From positions 1-44,207 of the forward strand of contig CAOKOL010000032.1 in assembly GCA_948470335.1 (NCBI GenBank): DNA of 44,207 nt, read 5' to 3'. Below the pieces are notes generated by a model. That model saw only the letters and a program-made list of their open reading frames with translations. It was not told the DNA's origin and searched no databases. The DNA comes from an uncultured Lachnospiraceae bacterium. GTDB taxonomy: Bacteria; Bacillota; Clostridia; Lachnospirales; Lachnospiraceae. How positions within the stretch are numbered: the first letter of the stretch is position 1; each line of letters begins with the position of its first letter. A program made the position numbers and the translations under genes. Positions 34,101 to 43,455 of the stretch are shown in pieces.

Positions 34101-35672
34101 ATGAACCAAAAGAAAAAAATACGATTTGCTGTTTTTCTGCCTCCATGGATTCTTCTGGTGTCGATGATTGGGCTCAGTCTGGCTGATTACGACAGATTTT
34201 ATGGAAGTTTATCTGCCGTAGCCGGATGGATTGCCAGTGATTTGGCATGGATGCTGGCAATGTGCGGAATTATCTGCGTAGTATTGCTTGTCATTGTGTA
34301 CTGTTCAGATTTTTCAAAGGTAAAAATTGGCGGGCCGGACGCGGTGCCGATTGTGAAAAAGACTACATGGAGATATATCACGCTGACAACAACGATCGGT
34401 GCGGGACTTTTGTTTTTTGCTTCCAGTGAACCGCTGCTGCATTATATGAATCCTCCCGCGAATGTGGTACGGGGGGCGGGAAGCAGCGAGTCAGCCTTGT
34501 GGGCAATGGAAACGCTGTATCTGGAGTGGACTTGGGTGCCTTATTCGATTTATACGGTAGCGGCGCTGATGTTTGGGTTTGTTTTTTACAACATGAAGAA
34601 AAAGCAGACATTGTCAGCCGTTCTGGTGCCTGTGCTGGGCAGTAAAAACAGTGGACGGATCAGCGCGTTTGTGGATGTGATTTGCCTGTTTTCTCTGGTT
34701 TTAGGGGTATCCAGTGCAATGGGTGTGGGTACCATGAATATTGCCGGGGGATTGGAGACTGCGTTTGGAGTTTCTTCTGATATAAAAATTTGGACAGTTA
34801 TTATTGTGGCAATTGTATTGACATTTCTTTTGTCGGCGATTTCCGGCATTACGAAAGGGATCAGTGTACTGGCGAACATAAACGTTTATTTTTACTGGTT
34901 TCTGATTGCGTTTATTCTGGTATTTGGCCCTACGGCTTTTTTGTTGAATTTTGGCCTGGAAACCGCCGGTACGTTTTTCAGTGAGTTTTTTCACATATCC
35001 GCATGGACCAGTGCCTCTACGGGAGACGGATGGGCGGGAAGCTGGCCGATTTATTATCTGTGTGCCTGGTATTCCTGGACGCCGGTGACGGCTATTTTCC
35101 TGGGGAGAATTTCAAGAGGATATACCATACGGGAGGTGATTACGACTAATCTGATTTTTCCTTCGGTTTTCTCTATGGTGTGGATTGCTTTGTTTGGCGG
35201 CAGCAGTATTTTTTATGAGCGTGCAGGCGCAGGATTGTATGCGAAAATGAGTGTTTCAGGGATGGAATCAGTTGTGTATGGCGTATTCAAACAGATGCCT
35301 GTGTCAGTAGTTATTATTCCGGTTTATATTTTTGTGGTTTTTATTTCTTTTGTGACTGCCACCAATTCCAATACTACGGCAATGGCCGGGCTCTGCATGA
35401 AAGATGGAACCAGTGAAGACGCGGAAGCTCCGCCATATATGAAGGTCATCTGGGCGGCAATCGTTGGTTTGGTTACGTTTGTGCTGGTACAGACAGAGAG
35501 CCTTGACGGTATTAAAATGGCCTGTAATATAGCGGGGTTGCCGATATGTATTCTGGAAATTGCCATGGTGGTCGGATTGGCCAAAATTATGAAAAATCCT
35601 GCAAAATATGACTGTTACCAGGAAACGGGAAAGATCAGTGGCAGCAGCAGGGAAGAAAAAAGTTCTGATTAA
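34101..35672 (+). CDS. BCCT-family transporter, betaine/carnitine/choline type
   Basis: This 523-residue membrane protein has 12 helices. The glycine-rich TM3 motif is present (TIGAGLLFFASSEPLLHY), and the TM8 region reads WPIYYLCAWYSWTPVTAIF, then LGRISRGYTIRE, the family signature. In most members TM8 reads YWAWWxSWSPF; here the first of the three box tryptophans is Ala, although the others (W-x-x-W) remain. The carrier should import a quaternary ammonium compound, coupled to Na+ or H+ or by exchange, to feed the MttB-family enzyme. It ends the operon with a terminator. The stop codon of the previous gene is almost joined to the ATG, so translation is coupled. Confidence 0.93.
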   Translation: MNQKKKIRFAVFLPPWILLVSMIGLSLADYDRFYGSLSAVAGWIASDLAWMLAMCGIICVVLLVIVYCSDFSKVKIGGPDAVPIVKKTTWRYITLTTTIGAGLLFFASSEPLLHYMNPPANVVRGAGSSESALWAMETLYLEWTWVPYSIYTVAALMFGFVFYNMKKKQTLSAVLVPVLGSKNSGRISAFVDVICLFSLVLGVSSAMGVGTMNIAGGLETAFGVSSDIKIWTVIIVAIVLTFLLSAISGITKGISVLANINVYFYWFLIAFILVFGPTAFLLNFGLETAGTFFSEFFHISAWTSASTGDGWAGSWPIYYLCAWYSWTPVTAIFLGRISRGYTIREVITTNLIFPSVFSMVWIALFGGSSIFYERAGAGLYAKMSVSGMESVVYGVFKQMPVSVVIIPVYIFVVFISFVTATNSNTTAMAGLCMKDGTSEDAEAPPYMKVIWAAIVGLVTFVLVQTESLDGIKMACNIAGLPICILEIAMVVGLAKIMKNPAKYDCYQETGKISGSSREEKSSD

Positions 35673-35698
35673 GATCGAACAGCAGTAATAAAAAAGAG

Positions 35699-35746
35699 AA
35701 AAAAGAGGTGGAAACTGTCACTTGTGTGATGTGCCGCTTCTTTTTT
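35699..35746 (+). terminator. Terminator of the MttB-MFS-BCCT operon
   Basis: A 13-base stem AAAAAAGAGGTGG/CCGCTTCTTTTTT with two G-U pairs; the T-run ends the 3' arm. Confidence 0.82.
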
Positions 35747-35818
35747 ATTATGTTCTTGATGCGGGATTCGATAAAACGCAGGGACGATGTGTTTTTGCCG
35801 GCTGTATTTGCTTTTGAT

Positions 35819-35847
35819 TTGACAATACATTCGTTAACAAATATAAT
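35819..35847 (+). promoter_or_regulatory. Consensus sigma-A promoter of the DUF1638 gene
   Basis: TTGACA (35819-35824), 17 bases and TATAAT (35842-35847): a perfect match to the housekeeping consensus. The spacer holds CGTTAAC, one half of the TetR-type operator. Confidence 0.88.
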
Positions 35848-35861
35848 GATATCGTAAAGAA

Positions 35862-35923
35862 ATGGGGACAACCCCAGATTCTGTATATTTAATGTTCATT
35901 ATATACAGAACTTTTATGAACAT
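35862..35923 (+). other. Structured leader with overlapping inverted repeats
   Basis: TGGGG/CCCCA forms a small hairpin at 35862-35875. Then TTCTGTATAT (35879-35888) pairs perfectly with ATATACAGAA (35901-35910). ATGTTCAT in its loop (35892-35899) also pairs perfectly with ATGAACAT (35916-35923). The pairings are a pseudoknot topology or two alternatives. Confidence 0.6.
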
Positions 35924-35979
35924 GTTAAAATCTTTGAATGTTACAGAGGCCGGTGGATTTAAGAGGGAGGTATCGGAAA

Positions 35980-36642
35980 GTGGATACAATTATTGTGGGC
36001 TGTAAAACTCTGGAAAACGAATTGCTGCAGGCAGTAAAAGAGACAGGCTGTACATATGAGATCCGCTGGATTGAGTCAGGCCTGCACAATTACCCGAAAA
36101 AGCTGAATCAGGTTTTGCAGGAGACGCTTAATGGCTGCGGCGCCGGCCGGGTTCTGGCGGCTATGGGATTTTGCGGCAATTCCATTGAGAATATCTCTAC
36201 GGAGGATTACACCCTGATTTTCCCTCGTGTGGACGACTGTATTTCCCTGCTTCTCGGCTCCTGCCGGAGACGGATGGAAATTTGCAGAGAGCAGGGAACC
36301 TATTTTCTTACGGAAGGCTGGCTGAAAGGCGAGCGGAATATCTGGAAAGAATATGAATATACGATGGAGAAATACGGGGAGGAAACCGGAAAGGAAATCT
36401 TTCAGATGATGCTGGGCAATTACCGTTCTCTGGCGCTTCTGGATACCGGCTGTTATTCCATGGAAAAAGCGGGGGCAGAGGCAAAAAACATTGCCGGAAC
36501 GCTGGAGCTGGAATATAAAATTCTGCCCGCTACACTGGATTATATGAAAAAGCTGCTGACCGGACCCTGGACCGAAGAAGAATTTCTGATTGTTCCGCCC
36601 CATTCCATGGTGCAGGGGAGCGATCTGGTGCTGGAAGTATAG
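35980..36642 (+). CDS. DUF1638 protein
   Basis: This 220-residue protein opens with DTIIVGCKTLENELLQAV and has the segments LAAMGFCGNSIENIS, RVDDCISLLLGSCRRRMEI, YFLTEGWLKGERNIWKEYE and ALLDTGCYSME. These cysteine-bearing blocks are typical of DUF1638, a family often found beside methylamine-type methyltransferase and corrinoid-protein genes in anaerobes; its role is unproven. The GTG at 35980 lies ten bases after AGAGGGAGG and gives the family's usual start; an ATG at 35938 has no ribosome site. The gene is next to the MttB operon but has its own strong promoter. The five conserved-looking cysteines may bind metal or a cofactor. Confidence 0.78.
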   Translation: MDTIIVGCKTLENELLQAVKETGCTYEIRWIESGLHNYPKKLNQVLQETLNGCGAGRVLAAMGFCGNSIENISTEDYTLIFPRVDDCISLLLGSCRRRMEICREQGTYFLTEGWLKGERNIWKEYEYTMEKYGEETGKEIFQMMLGNYRSLALLDTGCYSMEKAGAEAKNIAGTLELEYKILPATLDYMKKLLTGPWTEEEFLIVPPHSMVQGSDLVLEV

Positions 36643-36687
36643 TGAAAAAGCAAGCGTACATCAAACCGAAAAGGAGGACCCTGTCAT

Positions 36688-37236
36688 ATGAGTAAAGTAT
36701 TGGTTTATATAGCAGACGGTATGGAAGAAGTGGAGTGTCTGGCTGTTGTGGATATGCTGCGCCGCGGCGGCGCGGAGGTGCGGATGGCTTCCGTTAACGG
36801 AAAAACAGAGGTGACGGGCGCTCATGGTATCCGGGTAGGTGCGGACTGTCTTCTGGCGGACAGTGACCCGGACAGCGCCGATATGCTGTTTCTGCCGGGC
36901 GGTATGCCGGGGACTAAGTATCTGCGGGAATCGGAGGAAGTATGCGCCGCACTGAAAGCGGCGTCGGCGTCGGGAAAGCATCTGGCAGCCATCTGCGCGG
37001 CGCCCAGCGTTCTGGGACAGTTACATCTTCTGGAGGGAAAAAAGGCTACCTGTTATCCCGGCTTTGAAGACCAGCTTCTGGGGGCGGAATACTGTTCTGA
37101 CGGTGTGGTGACAGACGGCGCCGTGACCACTGCCAGAGGGGTGGGGTTTGCCGTGGATCTGGGCCTGGAGCTGGTACGGGTGCTGCTGGGAGAAGAAAAA
37201 TCTGTCGAAATCAGAGAGGCGATCCAGCATCCGTAA
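36688..37236 (+). CDS. DJ-1/PfpI family protein
   Basis: This 182-residue protein has the class I glutamine amidotransferase-like fold, with the nucleophile elbow LAAICAAPSVLGQ (Cys103), a conserved early glutamate in DGMEEVECLAVVDMLRRGG and VTTARGVGFAVDLGLELV near the end. Family members include glyoxalase III, protein deglycase and chaperone-like proteins such as YajL and ThiJ. The length and start fit YajL best. AAAGGAGG precedes the ATG. It lies 45 bases after the DUF1638 gene and may be co-transcribed with it. Confidence 0.9.
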   Translation: MSKVLVYIADGMEEVECLAVVDMLRRGGAEVRMASVNGKTEVTGAHGIRVGADCLLADSDPDSADMLFLPGGMPGTKYLRESEEVCAALKAASASGKHLAAICAAPSVLGQLHLLEGKKATCYPGFEDQLLGAEYCSDGVVTDGAVTTARGVGFAVDLGLELVRVLLGEEKSVEIREAIQHP

Positions 37237-37298
37237 AAGAATTTATCATTTTTTTACGGAATTTTTCCAAAATAACGGTCAGAGCATGAAAAAAGGTA

Positions 37299-37328
37299 GT
37301 GACAAAGCCGGAATCGGTATGATATAAT
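37299..37328 (+). promoter_or_regulatory. Promoter of tig
   Basis: GTGACA (37299-37304), 18 bases and TATAAT (37323-37328). The leader to the tig start is about 165 bases. Confidence 0.65.
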
Positions 37329-37353
37329 GGTATACTGCTGATGTATAAAATTT

Positions 37354-37414
37354 TGCCCGGATCGCAGGGGATCTGATTCCGTGAAATTTGCTTTCCCCAG
37401 GCGGAAGACGGGCA
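37354..37414 (+). other. Possible stem-loop in the tig leader
   Basis: TGCCCG (37354-37359) can pair with CGGGCA (37409-37414), and inside it GGGG (37367-37370) with CCCC (37395-37398). A structured leader is possible; no riboswitch class is recognised. Confidence 0.35.
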
Positions 37415-37499
37415 GATATGTTTATGCCGATATTTATTGTTTATATTAATGAAAATATAGAAGCAGGATTGCTTTAAGTATAAGGAGGGTACACGACAG

Positions 37500-38813
37500 A
37501 TGAGTGTAAAAGTGGAAACGTTAGAAAAGAACATGGCTAAGCTGACCATAGAGGTTCCGGCAGCGGAGGTTGAGTCTGCGATGCAGGCAGTGTATTTGAG
37601 AAGGAAAAGCAGAATTGATGTGCCCGGATTCAGAAAAGGCAAGGCGCCTCGTCATATGGTTGAGAAATTATACGGCAGAGGAATCTTTTTAGAGGATGCC
37701 GTAAATGACGTGATGCCCTCCGCATATGAAAAAGCCGCAAAAGAGAGCGGACTGGAGATTGTTTCCCGTCCGGAGATCGGTTTTGAACAGGTAGAGCCCG
37801 GAAAAGATCTGATCTTTACGGCGGAAGTGGCCGTGAAGCCGGAAGTAACGCTGGGCGAGTACAAGGGCCTGTCCGTTCCGAAAACAGAAGTGAATGTGAC
37901 GGAAGAAGACGTGATGGCCGATATCAAACGGGAGCAGGAGAAGAACGCGGTGCTGAACAGTGTGGAGAGACCTGTTCAGAACGGGGATCAGACTACCATT
38001 GATTTCGAGGGCTTTATGGACGGCGTGGCATTTGAAGGCGGCAAAGGCGAGGATTATCCGCTGACCATCGGTTCCAACGCGTTTATTCCCGGCTTTGAGG
38101 AGCAGTTAGTCGGCGCCGAAATCGGCAAGGAAGTGGAAGTAAACGTAACCTTCCCTGAGAATTATCATTCCGAGGATCTGGCAGGAAAGCCGGCCGTATT
38201 CAAAGTGACCGTAAAGGATATCAAAGAAAAGGAACTTCCTGAGCTGGACGATGAATTTGCCTCAGAGGTATCTGAGTTCGAAACGCTGGCCGAGTATAAG
38301 GAAGATGTGAAAAAGAAACTGGAAGAGAGAAAGACAGCGAACGCAAAATCCATCAAGGAAAATGCGGCTGTGGATGCGGCGATTGCCAATGCGTCGATGG
38401 AGATTCCCGACGCGATGCTGGAGACCCAGGCTCAGAATCTGGTGGATGAATTTGCGGCAGGGATGAGACGTCAGGGCCTTTCCATGGAGCAGTATCTGCA
38501 GTACTCGGGGAATACGGAAGATTCCATGATTGAGCAGATGAAGCCGCGGGCGCTGAAACAGATTAAGACCAGACTGGTGCTGGAAGCTGTGGCCAAGGCG
38601 GAAAACATTCAGATTTCCGAGGAAGATACGGAAGCAGAGCTGAAAAAGATGGCTGAAAATTATAAGATGGAGCTGGATGAGATCAAAAAGCTGATGGATG
38701 AAAGTCAGATCAAGGCTATGCAGGAAGATCTGGCGGTTCAGAAAGCCATTGACCTTCTGGCAGAGACGGCAGTGGAGACTGAAAAGAAGGAAGAAGAGAC
38801 GGCTGCGGAATAA
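37500..38813 (+). CDS. tig: Trigger factor
   Basis: This 437-residue ribosome-bound chaperone and peptidyl-prolyl isomerase helps new chains to fold. The N-terminal domain has the ribosome-docking loop GFRKGKAP (43-50) and the central FKBP-type PPIase domain spans about 150-240 (QNGDQTTIDFEGFMDGVAFE, FIPGFEEQLVGAEIG). The helical C-terminal domain ends in an acidic tail (EKKEEETAAE). AAGGAGG lies before the ATG. The gene is followed by clpP and clpX, the usual order in Firmicutes and Proteobacteria. Confidence 0.97.
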   Translation: MSVKVETLEKNMAKLTIEVPAAEVESAMQAVYLRRKSRIDVPGFRKGKAPRHMVEKLYGRGIFLEDAVNDVMPSAYEKAAKESGLEIVSRPEIGFEQVEPGKDLIFTAEVAVKPEVTLGEYKGLSVPKTEVNVTEEDVMADIKREQEKNAVLNSVERPVQNGDQTTIDFEGFMDGVAFEGGKGEDYPLTIGSNAFIPGFEEQLVGAEIGKEVEVNVTFPENYHSEDLAGKPAVFKVTVKDIKEKELPELDDEFASEVSEFETLAEYKEDVKKKLEERKTANAKSIKENAAVDAAIANASMEIPDAMLETQAQNLVDEFAAGMRRQGLSMEQYLQYSGNTEDSMIEQMKPRALKQIKTRLVLEAVAKAENIQISEEDTEAELKKMAENYKMELDEIKKLMDESQIKAMQEDLAVQKAIDLLAETAVETEKKEEETAAE

Positions 38814-38879
38814 ATGCACAGGAAACCCTTTCGATAAGGATTTCTCATTTTGGGCGGCCTGATGACAGGAGGCATAGTA

Positions 38880-39461
38880 ATGAGCATAATTCCTAATGTA
38901 ATTGAAACCGTAAGAGGCGGCGAGAGATTTTACGATATCTATTCCCGTCTGCTGAAAGACCGGATTATTTTTCTGGGCGAGGAAGTAACGGACGTGTCCG
39001 CCAGCATCGTGGTGGCACAGATGCTGTTTCTTGAATCAGAGGATCCGGGAAAGGATATCAGTCTGTATATCAACAGTCCCGGCGGCTCGGTGTCAGCCGG
39101 ACTGGCGATTTATGACACGATGAATTATATTAAATGCGACGTATCCACGATCTGTATCGGCATGGCGGCCAGCATGGGCGCATTCCTGCTGGCAGGCGGC
39201 GCGAAGGGCAAACGGTTTGCTCTGCCTAACGCGGAGGTGATGATTCATCAGCCCTCCGGCGGCGCCCAGGGCCAGGCTACGGAGATTCAGATTGTGGCCG
39301 AGAAGATCCTGGCTACAAAGAAAAAGCTGAATGAGATTCTGGCGGCCAATACGGGCCAGCCCTATGAGGTCATTCAGGCGGACACGGAGCGGGATAACTA
39401 TATGTCTGCCGAGGAGGCAAAGGCATATGGATTGATCGATGAAGTGATCCACAATCGTTAA
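38880..39461 (+). CDS. clpP: ATP-dependent Clp protease proteolytic subunit
   Basis: This 193-residue serine protease forms the tetradecameric chamber that degrades proteins fed by ClpX or ClpC. The triad is Ser98 (GMAASMGAF), His123 (MIHQPSGG) and Asp172 (TERDNYMSA). The start at 38880 follows CAGGAGG (38867-38873) and gives MSIIPNVIE; a longer frame from 38850 starts at TTG and is not needed. clpX begins 16 bases after its stop codon, so the two are co-expressed. Confidence 0.97.
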   Translation: MSIIPNVIETVRGGERFYDIYSRLLKDRIIFLGEEVTDVSASIVVAQMLFLESEDPGKDISLYINSPGGSVSAGLAIYDTMNYIKCDVSTICIGMAASMGAFLLAGGAKGKRFALPNAEVMIHQPSGGAQGQATEIQIVAEKILATKKKLNEILAANTGQPYEVIQADTERDNYMSAEEAKAYGLIDEVIHNR

Positions 39462-39477
39462 TGGGAGATTTTAATGA

Positions 39478-40755
39478 ATGGTAAGCAGATTTGATAATCA
39501 GTACAGGTGTTCTTTCTGTGGAAAAACCCAGGATCAGGTGAAGAAACTGATTGCAGGCACAAAGGATGTATATATCTGCGACGAATGTGTGGAACTGTGC
39601 GCGGAATTAATAGAGGAAGAAATGGAACTGGATGATGATGAGCCGGAACCGCCGTTTGCCGGGCTGAACCTGCTGAAACCGAAACAGATCAAGGAGTTTC
39701 TGGACGAATATGTAATCGGTCAGGATGACGCGAAGAAAACATTGTCAGTGGCCGTTTACAATCACTATAAGCGGATTACCTCTGCGGCTGAGTCCGATGT
39801 GGAGATTCAGAAAAGCAACATCCTGATGCTGGGGCCTACCGGTTCCGGCAAGACCTATCTGGCGCAGACGCTTGCGAGGCTTCTGAATGTGCCTTTTGCG
39901 ATTGCGGATGCCACTGCGCTGACAGAGGCAGGGTATGTGGGCGAGGATGTGGAGAACATTTTGTTGAAAATCATTCAGGCGGCGGATTATGATATCAGCA
40001 AGGCAGAGTATGGCATCATCTATATTGATGAGATCGACAAGATTACAAAAAAATCTGAGAATGTTTCCATTACCAGAGATGTGTCAGGAGAAGGCGTGCA
40101 GCAGGCTCTGCTGAAGATTCTGGAGGGAACCATAGCCAGCGTACCGCCCCAGGGCGGCAGAAAGCATCCCCATCAGGAGATGTATCAGATTGATACCACG
40201 AATATTCTGTTTATCTGCGGCGGAGCCTTTGACGGTCTGGAGAAGATGATTGAGCACCGTCTGGGGGGAAATGCGATCGGTTTCAACCAGGAGATTCATG
40301 AGAAAAATCAGGATATCGGCAAGCTGTTAAAGCAGGTTCTGCCGGAGGATCTGGTGAAGTTCGGACTGATTCCTGAGTTTGTGGGGCGTGTGCCGATCAA
40401 TGTGACGCTGGATCTGCTGGATGAGGAAGCCCTGGTGCGGATTCTGACCGAGCCCAGGAATGCTCTGATCAAGCAGTATAAGAAGCTGTTTGAGCTGGAC
40501 GGCGTGGAGCTGGAGCTGGATGAGGAAGCCGTACATGCGATCGCCAGACGCTCTTATGAGAGAAAGACCGGGGCCAGAGGCCTGCGGGCGATCATGGAGC
40601 ATACGATGATGGATGTGATGTACGAGATTCCTTCGGATGATACCATCGGAAGATGCAAAATCACCAAAGATGTGGTGGAAGGAGAAGGAGAGCCGGAGCT
40701 GATTTACCGCAGCGTGGAGGTTCCCCGTGGAAAGAAAGCCAGAACCGCAGGGTGA
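39478..40755 (+). CDS. clpX: ATP-dependent Clp protease ATPase subunit ClpX
   Basis: This 425-residue AAA+ unfoldase delivers substrates to ClpP. The N-terminal zinc domain has Cys11, Cys14, Cys34 and Cys37; Walker A is GPTGSGKT (119-126), Walker B is IIYIDEID, the pore loop is GYVGED, and the ClpP-binding loop carries IGF in [10 protein letters not shown]. The sensor regions and the C-terminal AAA+ lid are complete. The start could also be an overlapping ATG four bases upstream, but that one is out of frame. Confidence 0.97.
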   Translation: MVSRFDNQYRCSFCGKTQDQVKKLIAGTKDVYICDECVELCAELIEEEMELDDDEPEPPFAGLNLLKPKQIKEFLDEYVIGQDDAKKTLSVAVYNHYKRITSAAESDVEIQKSNILMLGPTGSGKTYLAQTLARLLNVPFAIADATALTEAGYVGEDVENILLKIIQAADYDISKAEYGIIYIDEIDKITKKSENVSITRDVSGEGVQQALLKILEGTIASVPPQGGRKHPHQEMYQIDTTNILFICGGAFDGLEKMIEHRLGGNAIGFNQEIHEKNQDIGKLLKQVLPEDLVKFGLIPEFVGRVPINVTLDLLDEEALVRILTEPRNALIKQYKKLFELDGVELELDEEAVHAIARRSYERKTGARGLRAIMEHTMMDVMYEIPSDDTIGRCKITKDVVEGEGEPELIYRSVEVPRGKKARTAG

Positions 40756-40786
40756 TATATGTGTAACGTTAAGGAAGTAAAAAACT

Positions 40787-40826
40787 GCTGCAAGTTCTTA
40801 CATATAATGGAATTTGCAGCGTTTTT
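40787..40826 (+). terminator. Terminator between clpX and lon
   Basis: GCTGCAAGTTC pairs with GAATTTGCAGC, followed by GTTTTT. The lon gene then needs its own promoter or read-through. Confidence 0.8.
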
Positions 40827-40875
40827 GGCATAAAGTACCCTATGAGCACTCTCTAGGGAGCGAAGGAGCGGTTGA

Positions 40876-43203
40876 ATGAAATTACCTGTTATAGCATTGA
40901 GAGGAGTCACCATCCTGCCTAAAATGGTCATTCATTTTGATGTCAGCAGGAATGTATCCATAGAAGCTGTGGAACAGGCCATGAAGACGGATCAGACCGT
41001 ATTTCTTGTAACACAGTTGTCCAGTCAGACAGAGGAGCCCGGCAAAGACGACCTGTACAGAACCGGAACGGTGGCCACGATCAAACAGTTATTAAAGCTG
41101 CCCAACAGCATTGTCCGGGTGCTGGCCGAGGGAGAGAGTAAGGCCGTGTTGAAAGAGCTGGACACGTCAGGGGAATATTATACCGGCGAGGTAGAAGTCT
41201 GGGAGATGGATCCCATTGAGGACGAGCTGGACGAGTACAGCCAGGAAGCCATGCTGCGCATTCTTCTGGATGAACTGGAGGCCTACGGCGAGAGCGGAGC
41301 GCCTGGCGTGCAGGGGCTGAGGCAGCTTTTAGACATTGAGACATTGCAGGAGCTTTTGGAGGAGATTCCGCAGGTACTTCCTTTTCATTATAAAATCAAG
41401 CAGGGGATGCTGGAAGCGGCTTCCTATGAAGAACTGTATATGTTTACCTCCCACGCCTTACAGAAGGAAACCCAGGTGAGCAGAATCAAACGGGAATTCC
41501 AGATGAAGGTAAAGGAGCATGTGGATAAATCTCAGAAAGAATATATTCTGAGAGAGCAGATGAAAGTGATCCGGGAAGAACTGGGAGAAGACGGCAGCAC
41601 GGCGGATCTGGAACAACTGGAAAAGAAAGTAAAATCTGTCAAGGCCTCCAAAGAGGTAAAGGAACAGATGGAGAAGGAACTGAACCGGCTGAAAGCGATG
41701 CCCTACGGAAGCCAGGAGGCCACGGTCAGCCGTACATATCTGGATGTGCTGCTGGAACTTCCCTGGGAGAAATCCACCAAGGACAATCATGATATCGGCC
41801 ATGCCCAGAAGGTTCTGGATGAGGATCATTACGGCATGGAGAAGGTAAAGGAGCGCATTCTGGAATATCTGGCGGTCCGTTCCATGACCAAAAAGGGCGA
41901 CGCCCCCATCCTCTGTCTGGTTGGCCCGCCGGGAACCGGCAAGACTTCTATCGCGCAGTCGGTAGCCAGAGCGCTTGGAAAGAAATATGTGCGTATCTGT
42001 CTGGGCGGCGTCAGGGACGAGGCCGAGATCAGGGGGCACCGGAGAACCTATATTGGCGCGATGCCGGGACGTTTTGCCACAGGGCTGAAACAGGCGGGGG
42101 TGAACAATCCGCTGATGCTGCTGGATGAGATCGACAAGGTAAGCAGCGATTATAAGGGAGATACTTCGTCTGCGCTGCTGGAAGTGCTGGATTCGGAGCA
42201 GAACAATAAGTTCCGCGATCATTATGTGGAAGTGCCGCTGGATCTGTCAAGGGTGCTGTTTATCGCTACGGCCAACTCCACCCAGACCATTCCTCAGCCG
42301 CTGCTTGACCGTATGGAAGTAATCGAAATCAGCAGCTATACGGAAAATGAAAAGTTCCATATTGCACAGGAGCATCTGATCGGCAAGCAGATGAAGAAAA
42401 ACGGCCTGAAAGAAGGTCAGTTGGTAATCAGCACCAATGCGCTGAAAAAAACGATTCACCACTATACCAGAGAAGCCGGCGTCCGCAGCCTGGAACGCCA
42501 GATCGGCCGTGTCTGCCGTAAGGCGGTGCGGGAGATTATGGAGCAGGGGAAGACATCCGTAAAGATTACGGAAAACAACCTGTCCAAGTATCTGGGTATG
42601 GAAAAAGTGAATTTCCAGATGGTCAATGAGACCGATGAAGTAGGAATTGTCCGCGGCCTGGCCTGGACCAGCGTGGGCGGAGATACTTTGCAGATCGAAG
42701 TGAATGTGATGCCGGGCACCGGAAAAGTGCAGCTTACCGGCCAGTTGGGAGACGTGATGAAAGAGTCCGCTCAGACTGCCATCAGCTATATCCGGTCGAT
42801 TGGAAACCAGTATGAAATTGAGAAAGACTTTTTCGATAAAAATGATATTCATATCCATATCCCGGAAGGAGCAATTCCAAAAGACGGCCCTTCGGCCGGG
42901 ATTACGATGGCCACGGCCATTCTGTCCGCAGTGGCGGAACGGAAGGTGAAAGCCGATCTGGCCATGACCGGCGAGATTACCTTAAGAGGCCGGGTTCTTC
43001 CGATTGGCGGATTGAAGGAAAAGCTTCTGGCGGCCAAAATGGCGAATATTCACAATGTTCTGGTACCGGAGAAAAATCGCCCGGATATTTCCGAGCTGTC
43101 CGCGGAGATTACTAAGGGGTTGGATATCACTTATGTGAAAGGTATGGATGAAGTAATCCGGAATGCCTTTGTGGCGTCGGCGGAGCCGACAGCGGCGAAT
43201 TAA
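40876..43203 (+). CDS. lon: ATP-dependent protease Lon
   Basis: This 775-residue single-chain AAA+ protease removes damaged and some regulatory proteins. The N-terminal substrate domain takes about 1-200, followed by a coiled-coil linker. Walker A is GPPGTGKT (350-357), Walker B is [11 protein letters not shown], and the C-terminal protease domain has the catalytic dyad Ser673 ([10 protein letters not shown]) and Lys716 ([10 protein letters not shown]). The length agrees with LonA of Firmicutes. GGAGCGG precedes the ATG. No CIRCE or CtsR operator is obvious upstream. A terminator follows. In many relatives the GTPase gene engB comes next; here a recombinase remnant does. Confidence 0.97.
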   Translation: MKLPVIALRGVTILPKMVIHFDVSRNVSIEAVEQAMKTDQTVFLVTQLSSQTEEPGKDDLYRTGTVATIKQLLKLPNSIVRVLAEGESKAVLKELDTSGEYYTGEVEVWEMDPIEDELDEYSQEAMLRILLDELEAYGESGAPGVQGLRQLLDIETLQELLEEIPQVLPFHYKIKQGMLEAASYEELYMFTSHALQKETQVSRIKREFQMKVKEHVDKSQKEYILREQMKVIREELGEDGSTADLEQLEKKVKSVKASKEVKEQMEKELNRLKAMPYGSQEATVSRTYLDVLLELPWEKSTKDNHDIGHAQKVLDEDHYGMEKVKERILEYLAVRSMTKKGDAPILCLVGPPGTGKTSIAQSVARALGKKYVRICLGGVRDEAEIRGHRRTYIGAMPGRFATGLKQAGVNNPLMLLDEIDKVSSDYKGDTSSALLEVLDSEQNNKFRDHYVEVPLDLSRVLFIATANSTQTIPQPLLDRMEVIEISSYTENEKFHIAQEHLIGKQMKKNGLKEGQLVISTNALKKTIHHYTREAGVRSLERQIGRVCRKAVREIMEQGKTSVKITENNLSKYLGMEKVNFQMVNETDEVGIVRGLAWTSVGGDTLQIEVNVMPGTGKVQLTGQLGDVMKESAQTAISYIRSIGNQYEIEKDFFDKNDIHIHIPEGAIPKDGPSAGITMATAILSAVAERKVKADLAMTGEITLRGRVLPIGGLKEKLLAAKMANIHNVLVPEKNRPDISELSAEITKGLDITYVKGMDEVIRNAFVASAEPTAAN

Positions 43204-43220
43204 AAGATAAGAGATGAAAT

Positions 43221-43267
43221 AAAACCGTATTCGGCAGGTCTGTCAGGCAGAGCCGGGTACGGTTTTT
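43221..43267 (+). terminator. Terminator after lon
   Basis: AAAACCGTA-CGGC, a loop, then GCCG-TACGGTTTTT, a strong stem with a T-run. Confidence 0.87.
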
Positions 43268-43358
43268 ACTTTTTTCTGTGAAATGGGTTGATTTTACGTA
43301 AAAATTTGGATAATATAAAAATAACTTTATCAGCTATATTACAAAGCACTCTCCAACG

Positions 43359-43374
43359 ATTGCGCCGGCGCAAT
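43359..43374. repeat. Perfect 16-bp palindrome ATTGCGCCGGCGCAAT
   Basis: Every base pairs with its mirror partner. It lies between lon and the recombinase remnant, 81 bases beyond the 3' end of the latter. It could be a protein-binding or recombination site; there is no direct evidence. Confidence 0.6.
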
Positions 43375-43455
43375 GTTCCCTTCCTTATCCGTTTCTAAAA
43401 CATGCCTTAAAAGCGACCGTCTCCGCCCGCTTAAAAAGGTGTTTTATACTGTCAT

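Larger units (their letters stand above)
35673..35979 (+). other. Region between BCCT and DUF1638 genes
   Basis: In 307 bases it holds the terminator of the MttB operon, a perfect sigma-A promoter and a structured leader of about 125 bases. No additional gene can be supported. Confidence 0.7.

Noticed and set aside
40827..40875. Heat-shock operator (CIRCE or CtsR box) before lon
   Set aside because: GAGCACTCTC resembles half of a CIRCE element, but the inverted second half is absent, and no CtsR-type repeat is present.
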